Source: Chitinophagales bacterium (GTDB lineage Bacteria; Bacteroidota; Bacteroidia; Chitinophagales; Chitinophagaceae). Taken from it: 64,000 bases of DNA. Positions 18,328 to 27,653 of this stretch are shown one piece after another (position 1 is the first letter of the stretch; every line of letters starts with the position of its first letter). The DNA lies in assembly GCA_017303835.1 (NCBI GenBank), contig JAFLBI010000001.1, positions 1,674,001 through 1,738,000 on the forward strand. The letters are read 5' to 3'. Below the pieces are notes generated by a model. That model saw nothing but the letters and a program-made list of their open reading frames with translations, was not told the origin of the DNA and made no database searches. A program made the position numbers and the translations under genes.

Positions 18328-19203
18328 ATGGCAACAGTAGGAAAAGCATCCCTGAAACGTGGCAAACCCAATTATATCTACAGCATTGTAGGCGTGGCAC
18401 TCGTGTTGCTGATTATGGGTATTATGGGATGGTTCTTCCTGAATATCCGTCAGGTGGGTAATGCATTCAAAGAAGACATCCGCATCAGTGCCTATCTGCG
18501 TACGATGAATAAGGATACCATCGGTCAAATTCAGCAATTCATTGCCACCCAGCCTTATGCCAAGAATGTGCAGTATATCGATAAGGAAACAGCCAAAGCC
18601 ATCTGGAACAAGGAAAACAGCGAAGACTGGGCCAAGATCCTGAGCGTAAACCCACTGCCCGAGAGCATTGATTTCTATGCCAAGGCTGATTATGTAAATC
18701 CTGACAGCCTGAACAAGATATCCAGCACCATCATGGGTGCATATGGTAATCAGATTACCGATGTACAATACCCCAAAATGCTGGTGAGCAGCCTGAATGA
18801 AAGAGCATCCAAAATTGGCTTGATCTTCCTGGTTGTGGCCATTATCCTTTGTTTACTGGTTATCGTGAGCATCGATAATACCATTCGCTTGGCTATGTAT
18901 AGCAACCGCTTCCTCATCAAAACAATGCAGATGGTGGGTGCTACACGATGGTTTATTGCCAAACCCATGGACTTAAAAGCCGTAATCAACGGCCTAGTGA
19001 GTGCGTTAATTGCTATTGCACTCTTGTTTACCATGATTCAATGGGCAGAAAGCCAGTTTCCGCAGCTCAAAGCCATCCGCGATACCTCACTTACCATCAG
19101 TCTCTTTGGCGGGTTAATCCTGGTAGGTGTGGGCATTTCTCTCTTCAGTACCCACCGCAGTGTGCTCAAGTACCTGAAGATGAAGCTGGACGACCTATAT
19201 TAA
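18328..19203 (+). CDS. ftsX: cell division protein FtsX-like permease
   Basis: FtsX is the membrane partner of the ATPase FtsE and controls peptidoglycan hydrolases during division. This 291-residue protein has the expected order: one membrane helix (about 22-45), an extracytoplasmic loop of about 120 residues, and three further helices in the C-terminal half (LIFLVVAIILCLLVIVSI and two more). The start at 18328 (MATVGKASLKRGKPNY) is preferred over an upstream GTG that would run through the palindromic promoter. FtsE is not in the window. The DUF3098 gene and uppP follow, an order that I know from other Bacteroidota. Confidence 0.9.
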   Translation: MATVGKASLKRGKPNYIYSIVGVALVLLIMGIMGWFFLNIRQVGNAFKEDIRISAYLRTMNKDTIGQIQQFIATQPYAKNVQYIDKETAKAIWNKENSEDWAKILSVNPLPESIDFYAKADYVNPDSLNKISSTIMGAYGNQITDVQYPKMLVSSLNERASKIGLIFLVVAIILCLLVIVSIDNTIRLAMYSNRFLIKTMQMVGATRWFIAKPMDLKAVINGLVSALIAIALLFTMIQWAESQFPQLKAIRDTSLTISLFGGLILVGVGISLFSTHRSVLKYLKMKLDDLY

Positions 19204-19282
19204 TCAGGACCCATTCTGGCCAAACCAATTAACAAAAGGAATTCGCTGAATCCCCTATATTGCAGGCGCTAAAAAGCAGATT

Positions 19283-19519
19283 ATGAGCGAAAACAAGCAG
19301 ACCCTGTTTGGAAAACAAAACTATACCTGGATGCTGATTGGTGCAGCCATTATTGCACTCGGTATGTTCCTGATGGCAGGTGGCAAAAGTGCTGATCCTA
19401 AAGTGTTTGATTACAAAGAAGTGTATAGCACTACTCGTGTAACCATTGCACCTATTTTGATTGTGTTGGGACTACTGGTGGAGATTTATGCCATCTTCAA
19501 GAAACCCAATGCAGCCTGA
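19283..19519 (+). CDS. DUF3098 family small membrane protein
   Basis: This 78-residue protein has two hydrophobic helices (about 13-31 and 52-70) separated by a short loop with DYKEVYSTTRVTIAP, matching DUF3098. The function is unknown. In Bacteroidota these genes sit between ftsX and uppP, as here, which suggests a role in cell-envelope growth. It follows ftsX by 79 bp and is followed by a terminator hairpin. Confidence 0.88.
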   Translation: MSENKQTLFGKQNYTWMLIGAAIIALGMFLMAGGKSADPKVFDYKEVYSTTRVTIAPILIVLGLLVEIYAIFKKPNAA

Positions 19520-19537
19520 TAAGATTAACTAAATGAT

Positions 19538-19563
19538 AGCGGTGCTTGTTCACCGCTTTTTTA
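19538..19563 (+). terminator. terminator between DUF3098 gene and uppP
   Basis: AGCGGTG pairs with CACCGCT around the loop CTTGTT, followed by TTTTTT. It ends 15 bp before the uppP ATG, so uppP may have its own promoter or depend on read-through. Confidence 0.8.
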
Positions 19564-19578
19564 TTGAAGCAAGTAACC

Positions 19579-20376
19579 ATGACCATCACCGAAGCCATTA
19601 TCATCGCCATTGTAGAAGGCATTACTGAGTTTCTGCCTATCTCTTCTACCGGCCACATGATCATTGCAGAAAGTCTGCTCAAAGTACCCAAGGACGATTT
19701 CACCAAACTCTTTACAGTAGCCATTCAATTGGGTGCTATTCTTTCGGTCTTAGTACTGTATTGGAAAAGATTCTTCCCACTCAATAGATGGAATTTCTAT
19801 CTCAAACTGCTCATCGCAGTAATACCCGCACTGGCATTGGGCGCCTTGTTCTCTGATAAAATTGATGCATTGCTGGAAAGCCCGCTCACCGTTGCCATTA
19901 CCATGCTGGCCGGTGGTTTTGTATTGCTATTTATCGATCAACTCTTTAAAACGCATACCATTCAAGAAGAGCAAGAAATCAGCTTCACGCGTGCATTCCT
20001 GATTGGTTGCTGGCAATGTGTGGCCATGATTCCCGGTGTTAGCAGAAGTGCTGCCAGCATCATTGGAGGTATGCAGCAAAAACTTACCAGAAATTTGGCT
20101 GCAGAGTTTTCTTTTTTCTTGGCCATCCCCACCATGGCAGCGGCTACCGGTTATAAACTGCTAAAGGCATTCAAAGAAACACCTGAAGTAATGCAGAACA
20201 GCGATAATATCACCGCTTTGGTGGTAGGCAATATTGTTGCATTTATTGTTGCTATGCTGGCCATCAAATTCTTCATCGGTTATTTACAAAAACACGGATT
20301 CCGTTTGTTTGGCTGGTACCGCATCATTATGGGTATCATTTTGCTGATTTTGATTCAGTTCGGCATACTGGCATAA
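19579..20376 (+). CDS. uppP: undecaprenyl-diphosphate phosphatase UppP (BacA)
   Basis: UppP removes one phosphate from undecaprenyl diphosphate so that the lipid carrier can be reused for peptidoglycan and other envelope polymers. The 265-residue integral membrane protein carries both family motifs: the EGITEFLPISSTGH segment (13-26) and PGVSRSAASIIGG near the middle. About eight hydrophobic helices are visible. The ATG at 19579 (MTITEAIIIA) is preferred over one at 19546, which lies inside the terminator hairpin. Confidence 0.96.
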   Translation: MTITEAIIIAIVEGITEFLPISSTGHMIIAESLLKVPKDDFTKLFTVAIQLGAILSVLVLYWKRFFPLNRWNFYLKLLIAVIPALALGALFSDKIDALLESPLTVAITMLAGGFVLLFIDQLFKTHTIQEEQEISFTRAFLIGCWQCVAMIPGVSRSAASIIGGMQQKLTRNLAAEFSFFLAIPTMAAATGYKLLKAFKETPEVMQNSDNITALVVGNIVAFIVAMLAIKFFIGYLQKHGFRLFGWYRIIMGIILLILIQFGILA

Positions 20377-20416
20377 TGGGCAAATTGCCTATCTTACCAC
20401 TACCGAAACCAAGCTT

Positions 20417-21733
20417 ATGCAAACTGCCCCTAAGAAAGTCTTGCGCGGCTGGGCCATGTACGATTGGGCCAACAGCGTGTACAACCTGGTCATCACCACT
20501 ACTTTTTTTCCAGTTTATTATGCTGGCGTAACCAAAGCTGCATATGGAGAAGACAGTGTACCATTTATCGGACGCATCTTCAAAAACTCTGCACTCTATA
20601 ATTACACAGTAGCCGTAGCTTATTTGCTTATTGCTATCCTGCTCCCCATCTTATCTTCTATTGCCGATAGTAGAGGTAATAAGAAAAGATTCATGCAGTT
20701 CTTCTGCTACTTGGGCGGCCTAGGCTGCAGCGGTTTGTTCTTCTTTAAAGGCGAACAACCCAATATGTGGATTGGCTTGGGTTGCTTTATGCTGGCAGCC
20801 ATTGGTTATATCGGCAGTCTGGTTTTTTACAATTCTTACTTGCCTGAAATTGCCGCACCTCAAGACCGCGACCGCATCAGTGCGCGTGGTTATGCTATGG
20901 GCTATATCGGTAGTGTGATTATGCAAATGGTGGGCTTTGCACTAGTGGTCTATTTCTCTGGTAAGGGCGATAATACCAGCGGACCGCTCTACACATTTTT
21001 ATTGGTGGGCTTATGGTGGATTGGTTTTGCACAAATCACCTTCAGAAGATTGCCTCCATCACAACCAAGCGTAAGAGTACAGCACAATATTTTCACGGAT
21101 GGTTTTAAAGAACTGAACAAGGTTTGGAATCAGCTCAAACATATGCCGGTGATGCGTAGCTATCTGGGTAGTTTCTTTTTCTATAGCATGGGCGTACAAA
21201 CAGTGATGCTGGCTGCCACTATTTTTGGCGATCGTGTATTGGGCCTGCCTGCTGACAAACTGATTATTACTGTTGTACTGATTCAGCTAGTAGCCATTGC
21301 CGGTGCCTTCCTGATGTCTAAACTCTCTGAGAAAATGGGCAATATACAAGTACTGCTCGGTGTGGTTGTTTTCTGGATTCTGGTCTGCATCAGCGCATGG
21401 TATGTAGCCGGGGTAAAAGAAAGTGGTGCCAATGTAGAATACCATTTTTACGGACTAGCCTGCGCAGTAGGTTTGGTGATGGGTGGTATTCAATCGCTCA
21501 GCAGAAGTACTTACAGTAAGCTGATGCCAGAAACAAAGGACACTGCTTCCTTCTTTAGCTTTTATGATGTAACAGAAAAGATAGCCATCGTGATTGGCAT
21601 GTTCACTTTTGCTTACATAGATGAGATACTGGATATGAAGCATTCTATCTTATCATTAATCGTTTTCTTTGCACTCGGCTTTGCTGGTCTGCTCGTAACA
21701 CTTAACAGACAGCAAAAAGCCCGAACTGCTTAA
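20417..21733 (+). CDS. MFS transporter, UMF1/Atg22-like family
   Basis: This 438-residue protein has about twelve membrane helices. The start LRGWAMYDWANSVYNLVITT is the hallmark of the UMF1 group of the major facilitator superfamily, related to yeast Atg22 vacuolar effluxers. SLSRSTYSKLMP in the second half is also typical. The substrate in bacteria is unknown; amino-acid efflux is suggested for the yeast relative. It is 40 bp downstream of uppP on the same strand and only 10 bp upstream of an MBL hydrolase. Confidence 0.88.
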   Translation: MQTAPKKVLRGWAMYDWANSVYNLVITTTFFPVYYAGVTKAAYGEDSVPFIGRIFKNSALYNYTVAVAYLLIAILLPILSSIADSRGNKKRFMQFFCYLGGLGCSGLFFFKGEQPNMWIGLGCFMLAAIGYIGSLVFYNSYLPEIAAPQDRDRISARGYAMGYIGSVIMQMVGFALVVYFSGKGDNTSGPLYTFLLVGLWWIGFAQITFRRLPPSQPSVRVQHNIFTDGFKELNKVWNQLKHMPVMRSYLGSFFFYSMGVQTVMLAATIFGDRVLGLPADKLIITVVLIQLVAIAGAFLMSKLSEKMGNIQVLLGVVVFWILVCISAWYVAGVKESGANVEYHFYGLACAVGLVMGGIQSLSRSTYSKLMPETKDTASFFSFYDVTEKIAIVIGMFTFAYIDEILDMKHSILSLIVFFALGFAGLLVTLNRQQKARTA

Positions 21734-21743
21734 ACTGCTTGTC

Positions 21744-22598
21744 ATGCAACTCTACTCAATTGATACCGGCTTTTTTAAACTGGATGGTGGTGCGATGTTT
21801 GGTGTGGTACCCAAAACCATGTGGAACAAATTGGTACCATCAGACGAAAATAATCTTTGCACCTGGGCCATGCGTTGCCTATTGGTGCAAGATGGCAACA
21901 GACTGATATTAATTGATAACGGTATCGGCGATAAGCAAGACGCCAAATTCTTTGGCCATTACCATTTGCATGGCGATGCAACTTTAGCAACTTCGCTAGC
22001 CAAACATGGCTTTCATAAAGATGATATTACTGATGTGTGGTTAACACATTTGCATTTCGATCATTGCGGTGGTAGCATCCAACGCGAGGGCGATAAACTG
22101 GTACCTGCATTCAAGAATGCCCGCTACTGGAGTAATGAGCGACACTGGCATTGGGCAACAAAACCCAACGACCGAGAGAAAGCATCCTTCTTAAAAGAAA
22201 ATATTCTGCCCATTCAGGAAAGCGGACAATTACAATTCATTCCTGTGGAAGATGGCACACATGCACAGGCGTCTGGCATTACGCCCAACCTGAAAGTGCG
22301 CTTCATGCATGGCCACACAGATGCGATGATGTTACCACAAATGGATTACAAAGGCAGAACCATTGTGTATATGGCAGACTTATTGCCTTCTGTTGCACAC
22401 TTGCCTATACCCTATGTAATGGCCTATGATACCAGACCATTGCAAACGATGGTAGAGAAAAAAGCTTTCTTACAAGAAGCTGCTGAAAAAGACCTCGTCT
22501 TCTTCTTTGAACATGATGCTGTGAATGAATGCTGCAGTCTGCAGTTAACAGAGAAAGGAGTAAGACAGAAAGAATGTTTCCCGTTGAGTGCTTTGTAA
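21744..22598 (+). CDS. MBL-fold metallo-hydrolase
   Basis: This 284-residue protein has the metallo-beta-lactamase motif HLHFDH (102-107), a further His in MHGHTDAM, an Asp in VYMADLLPS and a late His in FFEHDAVNE, enough for a two-metal site. It has no signal peptide and is probably cytoplasmic. The substrate is unknown; related enzymes include lactonases and other esterases. The gene is 10 bp behind the MFS transporter, so both may be cotranscribed. It is convergent with a DUF3108 gene with no gap between the stop codons. Confidence 0.88.
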   Translation: MQLYSIDTGFFKLDGGAMFGVVPKTMWNKLVPSDENNLCTWAMRCLLVQDGNRLILIDNGIGDKQDAKFFGHYHLHGDATLATSLAKHGFHKDDITDVWLTHLHFDHCGGSIQREGDKLVPAFKNARYWSNERHWHWATKPNDREKASFLKENILPIQESGQLQFIPVEDGTHAQASGITPNLKVRFMHGHTDAMMLPQMDYKGRTIVYMADLLPSVAHLPIPYVMAYDTRPLQTMVEKKAFLQEAAEKDLVFFFEHDAVNECCSLQLTEKGVRQKECFPLSAL

Positions 22599-23390
22599 TC
22601 AGCGCTTGCTGATCAATGCAGTCATTGGGTAACGCAGTCCTTTGTAGCCCATCATATCTACTTTCACACTGCCTACTACAATTGGGCTTTCAATACGAAT
22701 GGGTATTTTATTGGCATCATCTGTAACCCATACGGTCATCTTTTCGCCGCCTTCAAAAATGGTTCCTTTGATCAACAGGGGTTTGAATTTGATGGCATTG
22801 AATCTGCCGTATTTGGTTTTGATAACTTCTCTGCCCTCGTATTTAATGTAGAGATTATGCACTTCATTATCCAAGACCATTGTAAATGGAATTTTATCTC
22901 CTGGCTTGGTTTTAGAGAAGTCGATATTTCTGGCGTAATAGATAGAACTCAATACATCCTGCGTACAATCAGGTATTTTCAACGTACTCTTTGGTGTGGT
23001 TGCTGTATTGTTCTGCTGGTTAAAATTGATTGTCTCGACAATTTTGTATCCACCCTCATCTACGTTACGATAAAACTTATAGGGCTGAAGACTACCTGTG
23101 TCTATATAGCTTTCATAACGATCGCGCACTTTAAAAATCCAGTCGTAGTTGGGATTAGATGAACCCAATCCAACTACATGGTAAGCCGGCTTATTATTGA
23201 AACTGGTTTGTTCAACTGTAAAGCTTGCAGAACCAGCGTTAACAAATAATCCGATCACAGAATAATAGACAGTGTAACTGATATTCTCACCATCCTGAAA
23301 AGCTCTGTTTTTGATCAAACATTGCTCAGTACCGGCGGGATAGGTCCAGGCAGTAGCAAGTATGATTAGTACTACAAGAAATTTCTTCAC
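22599..23390 (-). CDS. DUF3108 domain secreted protein
   Basis: This 263-residue protein has an N-terminal signal segment (KKFLVVLIILATAWTYPAG) and a DUF3108 domain covering most of the rest. Typical elements are GENISYTVYYSVIGLFVNAGSA, VRDRYESYID and the end WVTDDANKIPIRIES. Function of the family is not known; it looks like a periplasmic beta-sandwich related to lipid- or polymer-binding proteins, which is inference. The start is GTG, one base after the stop of the flippase-like gene, so translation is probably coupled. Confidence 0.85.
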   Translation of the reverse strand: MKKFLVVLIILATAWTYPAGTEQCLIKNRAFQDGENISYTVYYSVIGLFVNAGSASFTVEQTSFNNKPAYHVVGLGSSNPNYDWIFKVRDRYESYIDTGSLQPYKFYRNVDEGGYKIVETINFNQQNNTATTPKSTLKIPDCTQDVLSSIYYARNIDFSKTKPGDKIPFTMVLDNEVHNLYIKYEGREVIKTKYGRFNAIKFKPLLIKGTIFEGGEKMTVWVTDDANKIPIRIESPIVVGSVKVDMMGYKGLRYPMTALISKR

Positions 23391-23391
23391 A

Positions 23392-24357
23392 TCAAACCTT
23401 TTTAAATAATCGAATGCCCAGTATAAAGATACTACCTGCCAGCGCAGGAATTACCAGATTAATTAACCAGATACCTGCAGCTGTTGCAATTATCCCTACC
23501 TGATTTACACTTAAGAGCCCAATTAACTGCAAACTAACCTTACCACGTAAGCCCAGTTCAGCCAAAGCAATCGTTGGTACGATTGCCAATACCAAAAACA
23601 TAACCCCAATCACCGCAGCCCCATCCAACATACGCACATCTACTTCAAACACATGCAGCATGATTAAGTATTGAACGATAAAGACCATGTAACGGCTAAG
23701 CGAGATGCTTAAAATTCTTGTTAATTCCTTCCAGTGCAGGTCTTCCAGCTTATCTATGAAAAAACTGTACTTCGCCACCAATGGAATTTTCTCTACAAGT
23801 TTGGTAATCAGGGAAAGCTTGTAATACAATATGAGACAAACCATTACACCTGTACTCAATGCATACATGAGTCCATCCAACCAGAACACACTCAAACCCT
23901 GCAAATGGTGCGTATCATCCAAAATTGATACACGTAAGTACACCAAAGACAATAGACCCATCAACATGGTAACAATGAGCTGACTAAAACTACCTGCCAC
24001 AGATAAAGCAATCGATCTTAAACGATTACCTTCCTGCAGATAGACCATGCGGCCCAAATACTCACCAACTCGATTTACCGTGTTTAAAGCAAATGACTGA
24101 CCAGTGAAAATCGCGCGATACGCGCGCCAGAAACTAATTGACTCAATACCCTGCATCAGTAATTGCCATTTTCTGGCTTCCAAACCCCAATTCACGAACA
24201 TGAGGGCGAAAACCAGCAAAAGCCATTTCCATTGCCCTTGCACCACCGTATCTACAATATGCTGCCAGGAGGTTTGTAAATCCTGTTGCTCGCTAACCTG
24301 CTTATAGATAGAGAAAGCCAGCCAAACAAATAAAACCGGCCCAATAAACCAGTTCAA
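23392..24357 (-). CDS. lysylphosphatidylglycerol synthase TM-region/flippase-like protein
   Basis: This is an integral membrane protein of at least 321 residues with about eight helices, matching the UPF0104/LPG_synthase_TM family (WQHIVDTVVQGQWKWLLLVF, NWGLEARKWQLLM, GEYLGRMVYL, IALAELGLRGKVS). Family members move or modify lipids or lack a known job. The start is uncertain. The TTG at 24357 gives MNWFIGPVL, but the frame is open for 13 further codons, and LNKQLKIFLNWFIG looks like genuine protein; a CTG at 24381 would begin MNKQLKIFLN. No ATG exists in frame. It precedes the DUF3108 gene by one base. Confidence 0.8.
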   Translation of the reverse strand: MNWFIGPVLFVWLAFSIYKQVSEQQDLQTSWQHIVDTVVQGQWKWLLLVFALMFVNWGLEARKWQLLMQGIESISFWRAYRAIFTGQSFALNTVNRVGEYLGRMVYLQEGNRLRSIALSVAGSFSQLIVTMLMGLLSLVYLRVSILDDTHHLQGLSVFWLDGLMYALSTGVMVCLILYYKLSLITKLVEKIPLVAKYSFFIDKLEDLHWKELTRILSISLSRYMVFIVQYLIMLHVFEVDVRMLDGAAVIGVMFLVLAIVPTIALAELGLRGKVSLQLIGLLSVNQVGIIATAAGIWLINLVIPALAGSIFILGIRLFKKV

Positions 24358-24430
24358 AAATATTTTCAGTTGTTTGTTCAGGTACTTGTGATTTGGCTAC
24401 AAAGAACGGTCATCAAGTGCATTTAGAAAA

Positions 24431-25021
24431 GTGAGGCTTGAAAAACCTAATTTCACGGCATTGAAACAGGCAGATATCATACTCGGTATTGACCCCGGAA
24501 CACAGCTAATGGGTTATGCCCTGCTCAAACGTCAGGGTAACGATTGTACTGTCTTATTAATGGATACACTCAAACTCACCAGCGAGAAAGATATCTATCA
24601 GCGACTAGAGAAAATCCATACCAAGGTTTGCGAACTCATCAAGCTCTACAGACCCAACTCATTTGCCATTGAAGCCCCTTTCTTCGGTAAGAACGTACAA
24701 AGTATGCTGAAACTGGGGCGGGCCCAGGGCGTGGCCATTGCTGCTGCCATGCAGGCCGGATTATCGGTTACAGAATACTCACCCAAAAAAGTGAAACAAT
24801 CCATTACCGGTAATGGCAATGCGGATAAGGATCAAGTGTGGAAGATGCTGCAACGCATTCTGCAAATTGATGAGCAACCTAAATACTATGATGCTACCGA
24901 TGCTTTAGCGGTAGCCCTATGCCATCACTATCAAACCAGTCGCGCTGTAACCACTTCCGGCAAAGCCGTGAAATCCTGGGATGATTTCATCAAAAAGAAC
25001 CCCGGCAGGGTAAAGTCCTGA
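24431..25021 (+). CDS. ruvC: crossover junction endodeoxyribonuclease RuvC
   Basis: RuvC cleaves Holliday junctions with RuvAB. The catalytic acidic residues are visible: Asp in IILGIDPGT, Glu in FAIEAPFFGKN, and the C-terminal DATDALAVALCHH. The GTG start at 24431 gives 196 residues. An in-frame TTG at 24461 gives 186 residues (MKQADIILGIDPGT), closer to the usual N-terminus, and has TAATTTCA, a poor -7-like box, at 24448-24455. No ATG start exists. It lies 39 bp before gltX on the same strand. Confidence 0.93.
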   Translation: MRLEKPNFTALKQADIILGIDPGTQLMGYALLKRQGNDCTVLLMDTLKLTSEKDIYQRLEKIHTKVCELIKLYRPNSFAIEAPFFGKNVQSMLKLGRAQGVAIAAAMQAGLSVTEYSPKKVKQSITGNGNADKDQVWKMLQRILQIDEQPKYYDATDALAVALCHHYQTSRAVTTSGKAVKSWDDFIKKNPGRVKS

Positions 25022-25024
25022 CGA

Positions 25025-25056
25025 TTTTACCGAAGGCTATACAGCCTGTATCTTTG
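25025..25056 (+). promoter_or_regulatory. candidate promoter of gltX with the -7 box next to the ATG
   Basis: TTTT at 25025-25028 and TATCTTTG at 25049-25056 are 20 bp apart and fit the Bacteroidota pattern. The box ends 4 bp before the gltX ATG at 25061, so the start site would fall on or next to the start codon and the mRNA would be leaderless. Confidence 0.5.
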
Positions 25057-25060
25057 CGCC

Positions 25061-26569
25061 ATGACTGATCAACGTGTACGAGTAAGATTTGCCCCCTCAC
25101 CTACGGGTGGATTGCATTTGGGCGGTGTAAGAACGGTGCTGTTCAATTACCTCTTTGCCAAAAAACATGGCGGTGATTTTATTCTGCGTATTGAGGATAC
25201 CGACCAAACCCGATTTGTACCCGGTGCAGAAGAATATATTTTCCAATGCTTAGAATGGTGTGGTTTGGTACCAGATGAGAGCCCAAAACATGGCGGCCCC
25301 TTTGGCCCTTACAGACAGAGCGAAAGAAAATCTTTGTACAAGCAATATGCAGACAAACTGGTGGCTGCCGGACAAGCCTATTATGCATTCGATACGCCAC
25401 AAGAATTGGAAGCCAAGCGTGCTGCTATACCCAATTTTCAATACAATCAGCAGAGCAGACAATCCATGCGTAACTCCTTAACGCTGGATGAAGCTACTGT
25501 TGCACAATTGCTCAGCGAAGGTCAGCCACATGTAGTGCGCATCAAAATGCCGGAGCAGGAAACCATCACGTTTACGGATATGATCCGCGGTGAAGTGAGT
25601 TTCGATACCACGCAGGTGGATGATAAAGTTTTGTTGAAAGCAGATGGCATGCCTACCTATCACCTTGCTGTGGTAGTGGATGATCACTTGATGCAGATAT
25701 CTCATGCTTTCCGTGGTGAAGAATGGCTACCAAGTGCACCAGTACATATTCTGTTATGGAAATATTTGTTCGGACTGGAGCAAATGCCGCAATGGGCACA
25801 CCTGCCATTGATCCTGAAACCTGATGGCAATGGTAAGCTGAGTAAGCGTGATGGAGATCGGCTGGGCTTTCCGGTATTTGCTATGGACTGGACAGATCCC
25901 AAAACCAATGAAACCACAGTTGGTTTCCGTGAAAGAGGTTTTTTACCACAAGCATTTGTGAACCTGCTAGCCATGCTGGGCTGGAATGATGGTACAGATA
26001 AGGAAATCTTCACCATCGAAGAATTGATCGCAGCATTCAGTATGGACCGTGTGCACAAAGGCGGCGCCAAATTTGATTTTGAAAAAGCAAAGTGGTTCAA
26101 TCAGGAGTGGATTAAACAAACAGATGCGAAAACATTATTACCTGAAGTGAAAAAAGTTTTGGGTGATAGCGCTACAGATGAAACTTTCACTACGCAAGTG
26201 ATCAACTTAGTAAAAGATCGTTGTGTGTTGCTCAGTGATTTTGCACAACAAGCTGGTTACTTCTTCAATCATCCAACTATCATTGATATTGCTGCTATCA
26301 AACCCAAATGGGAAGATAAGAAAACTTTATTTTTCACAGAACTGATGCGCACATACGAAACAGAACAATTCTGGCAAGTAGCTGATTTAGAAAAAGCCTT
26401 TAAAGAAATTGCTGCCGTGAACGAATTGAAACCGGGCGAACTTATGCTTCCCTTCCGCATCATGTTGGTTGGCGGCAAATTCGGTCCGGGTGTATTTGAT
26501 ATTGCTGCACTCATTGGCAAAGACGCAACCATTGCGCGCATCAAACACACATTGAGTCTGCTGCAATAG
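25061..26569 (+). CDS. gltX: glutamyl-tRNA synthetase
   Basis: GltX charges tRNA with glutamate. The 502-residue class I synthetase has the HIGH-type motif in APSPTGGLHLGG (11-22), the RIEDTDQTR segment and the KMSKS-type loop KLSKRDGDR near residue 263. The C-terminal part is the helical anticodon-binding region. Whether it also charges tRNA-Gln cannot be told from this window. The -7 box of the likely promoter lies directly in front of the ATG. Confidence 0.97.
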   Translation: MTDQRVRVRFAPSPTGGLHLGGVRTVLFNYLFAKKHGGDFILRIEDTDQTRFVPGAEEYIFQCLEWCGLVPDESPKHGGPFGPYRQSERKSLYKQYADKLVAAGQAYYAFDTPQELEAKRAAIPNFQYNQQSRQSMRNSLTLDEATVAQLLSEGQPHVVRIKMPEQETITFTDMIRGEVSFDTTQVDDKVLLKADGMPTYHLAVVVDDHLMQISHAFRGEEWLPSAPVHILLWKYLFGLEQMPQWAHLPLILKPDGNGKLSKRDGDRLGFPVFAMDWTDPKTNETTVGFRERGFLPQAFVNLLAMLGWNDGTDKEIFTIEELIAAFSMDRVHKGGAKFDFEKAKWFNQEWIKQTDAKTLLPEVKKVLGDSATDETFTTQVINLVKDRCVLLSDFAQQAGYFFNHPTIIDIAAIKPKWEDKKTLFFTELMRTYETEQFWQVADLEKAFKEIAAVNELKPGELMLPFRIMLVGGKFGPGVFDIAALIGKDATIARIKHTLSLLQ

Positions 26570-26570
26570 A

Positions 26571-27566
26571 TTAACCTCTTTGCTGCATCATATCCAGCAC
26601 GGGCAACCAATCCGACTCGTAAAGCGATTGCAGATAGATTTTATCAGCATCGTCCAATTGCACCAGATGCTGGGTATTCCATGCTACATGATGTGGCACA
26701 CGAATACCCGGAATTACCGTAGAGATTTCCGGATAACTGAGTATATAACTCAATGCCAGCGCTGCAGGATTGGTATCATATTTCTTACATAGATGCCAAA
26801 CCTTGGTATCCAATACTTGCAGTGTAGCCTCAATGATATCATCTGTTAAACGGAAACTGCGGTGATCATCCTTATCAAAGCTCGCACCTTTTAGAATCTT
26901 CCCACTCAATAAGCCGAACTGTAATGGCATTCTGGCAATCACACCATAACCGGCAGCGGCCGCTTGCTGTATGATGGGTAAGGCTTTTTGATTGATGAGA
27001 TTAAACACAAGTTGAAACCCATCACCCAAATGATTGCTAAAAAAGAAATCTGCTTCAGGAAAAGGATTGAATGTGAGTAATGAAATACCCCAATAACGAA
27101 TCTTACCCTCCTTTTGCAGTTGTTGCATCGCTTCTATACATGCGCCATGCTGCAAGTGCTCCAGGCGTGCCACATGCAGGTGATGAAAATCGATACAATC
27201 GCGCTTCAATCTTTTCAAACTCAGCTCGCAAGCATTCAACACATGTTCCTTGGAATAATCAATCGCGATTTTCCCATCAGTACCTACTTTTTGGCCCACT
27301 TTACTGGCTATGACCACATCTTTTCTGTTACCAAGCGTTTGTCCCAGCAAGGTTTCAGCATGGCCTAATCCGTAAAAATCAGCCGTATCAAAGAAATTGA
27401 TACCAGCATCCAATGCTGTATGAATCGCTTGAATGGATTCTGCATCATCTGTTGGTCCCCAACCAATAGGCATACCGCCTACATTGGCAGCGCCGCCAAT
27501 AGCCCAAGTACCAAAACCAATTTCAGAAACCCGCAAATCTGTACGTCCAAACTGCCTGTATTGCAT
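26571..27566 (-). CDS. aldo/keto reductase
   Basis: This is a 331-residue NADPH-dependent oxidoreductase with the AKR barrel. The catalytic tetrad is visible: Asp and Tyr in FFDTADFYGLGHAE, Lys in VVIASKVGQ, and His in IDFHHLHVAR. The sequence belongs to the group often found as YajO/IolS-like AKRs; the substrate is unknown. It converges on gltX with one base between the genes and no terminator. The B12-binding gene is divergent from it. Confidence 0.92.
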   Translation of the reverse strand: MQYRQFGRTDLRVSEIGFGTWAIGGAANVGGMPIGWGPTDDAESIQAIHTALDAGINFFDTADFYGLGHAETLLGQTLGNRKDVVIASKVGQKVGTDGKIAIDYSKEHVLNACELSLKRLKRDCIDFHHLHVARLEHLQHGACIEAMQQLQKEGKIRYWGISLLTFNPFPEADFFFSNHLGDGFQLVFNLINQKALPIIQQAAAAGYGVIARMPLQFGLLSGKILKGASFDKDDHRSFRLTDDIIEATLQVLDTKVWHLCKKYDTNPAALALSYILSYPEISTVIPGIRVPHHVAWNTQHLVQLDDADKIYLQSLYESDWLPVLDMMQQRG

Positions 27567-27653
27567 AGCTGATGATTGTCATGGGGAAAGAATCGCACAA
27601 AACCTACCTTCACAGTGCACAAGTTATTATTTTTACCATCTAAAAGATCTGGT

